From assembly GCA_045627605.1 (NCBI GenBank), contig JAZQOA010000131.1:1-22944 (forward strand): a stretch of DNA of 22,944 bases, written 5' to 3'. A program made the position numbers and the translations under genes. Position 1 is the stretch's first letter. Each line of letters opens with the position of its first letter. The stretch comes from RGIG5952 sp045627605 (lineage in GTDB: Bacteria; Verrucomicrobiota; Kiritimatiellia; RFP12; JAAYLN01). The notes below the pieces were generated by a model that saw only the letters and a list, made by a program, of their open reading frames with translations, did no database searches and was not told the DNA's origin. Positions 22,446-22,944 of this stretch are shown here, piece after piece.

Positions 22446-22944
22446 TCATGCGCTGGCGCCGACGGGTTTCATTGACCACCCCGAGGGGGCGAGTTCCGGG
22501 GCGAGCCTCAAGTCAAGTTGCGCCATGACATCGGTCTGGAACCTGCCGCAGGCCCTGAAGAAGTCCTGCGCCCTGCCCCACGCCGCCGCCATCTCCCACG
22601 GCGAAATCCCCAGCGCCCGCCGCGCCACCCCGCCAAATCGCCGCGCCGTTCCTTCCGACTGCAGCGCCGTTCCCGTCGACTGCAGCGCCGTCCCCGTCGA
22701 CTGCCGCGTCATATCAGTCGCCGTTTGCGCCGTTCCCGCCACACATTCCCGCGCCTCCTCGCCGCCCCTCCCCGACAAGAAGTTCCGCACCGTGTTCTCA
22801 TCAGTCTCGGCCAGCACGGCGGCGGGGACGGGATCCCCCACCCCCACCGCCTGCTTCAGCTTCTCCGCCATCGCCTTGTAGCCCATCACGGTCTTGTACC
22901 TCGCGCCAAGTTGCGGGCAGTTCTCGTTGAGCCAGCCCCGGATG
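22446..22944 (-). CDS. Unrecognised protein with heptad repeats (5' end outside window)
   Basis: The 3' part of a gene whose frame is open to the window edge; 166 complete codons including the stop are visible. The N-terminal visible part (WLNENCPQLGARYKTVMGYK, then AMAEKLKQAVGV) is helical and charged, resembling the style of small phage- or plasmid-type DNA-binding proteins such as DUF3102, but I cannot confirm this. It is followed by six imperfect 7-residue units related to TGTALQS, encoded by 21-bp repeats at 22615-22740. The end (SPWEMAAAWGRAQDFFRACGRFQTDVMAQLDLRL) looks helical. There is no signal peptide or membrane segment in view. It is separated from purL by 231 nt holding a hairpin and the purL promoter. 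An internal ATG at 22889 exists, but the reading continues upstream without a stop, so I treat the gene as partial. Confidence 0.7.
   Translation of the reverse strand, partial: IRGWLNENCPQLGARYKTVMGYKAMAEKLKQAVGVGDPVPAAVLAETDENTVRNFLSGRGGEEARECVAGTAQTATDMTRQSTGTALQSTGTALQSEGTARRFGGVARRALGISPWEMAAAWGRAQDFFRACGRFQTDVMAQLDLRLAPELAPSGWSMKPVGASA
22615..22740. repeat. In-frame 21-bp tandem repeat, six units
   Basis: Six consecutive 21-nt units (22615, 22636, 22657, 22678, 22699 and 22720). The units at 22657 and 22678 differ at a single base; both contain a PstI-like CTGCAG centre. The outer units are diverged. They encode the heptads AGTAQTA, TDMTRQS, TGTALQS (twice), EGTARRF and GGVARRA. Confidence 0.85.

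Noticed and set aside
22615..22740. CRISPR array
   Set aside because: The 21-bp units are contiguous without spacers and keep the reading frame, so this is a coding tandem repeat.
22225..22881. Plus-strand 218-codon frame starting at 22225
   Set aside because: It crosses the purL promoter and the hairpin and is antisense to the heptad-repeat gene. Its composition (Ala/Pro/Ser/Cys-rich repeats) is the mirror of that gene.

Overview
The window is a dense, high-GC bacterial chromosome segment in which every convincing gene lies on the minus strand. The gene content (single-chain PurL, a very large DUF2723 membrane protein with TPRs, a Gfo/Idh/MocA dehydrogenase, exported SGNH hydrolases, lipoproteins of unusual architecture) suggests a Gram-negative member of the Planctomycetes-Verrucomicrobia-Chlamydiae group, perhaps Kiritimatiellota or Lentisphaerota. 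That placement is inference from gene style, not from a marker-gene comparison.

Layout in the direction of transcription (right to left): (1) 22944-22446, the 3' part of an unrecognised gene carrying an in-frame 21-bp (7-residue) tandem repeat. (2) A gap with a hairpin and an extended -10 promoter, then purL (22214-18348), a lipoprotein tyrosine phosphatase split by a large insertion (18299-16482), a 1465-residue DUF2723 GT-C-type membrane protein with C-terminal TPRs (16434-12037), prepilin peptidase (12032-11205) and a Gfo/Idh/MocA oxidoreductase (11176-9905). These five genes are separated by only 4-48 nt and could form one transcript that ends at inverted repeats near 9870-9899. (3) An intergenic cluster of small palindromes, then an AT-richer accessory stretch: an exported protein with six DnaJ-like CxxCxGxG zinc modules (9661-8222) and a probably leaderless 216-residue protein of unknown function (8108-7458). 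(4) tRNA-Ser(GCU) (7323-7231) followed at once by a T9 run and then by a secreted two-domain SGNH hydrolase (7206-5536). (5) A strong sigma70-type promoter driving a translation/RNA operon: rpoZ, smpB, a NYN nuclease fused to a cold-shock domain, proS, an HU/IHF-family gene and hisS, the last cut by the window edge.

The clearest functional theme is the left-hand operon, which combines RNA polymerase omega, ribosome rescue (SmpB), two aminoacyl-tRNA synthetases and a putative RNA-binding ribonuclease. The second theme is envelope biology: the DUF2723 protein, prepilin peptidase, lipoprotein phosphatase and exported hydrolase. No CRISPR array, insertion sequence, rRNA or tmRNA was seen, and no gap between genes exceeds 300 bases.
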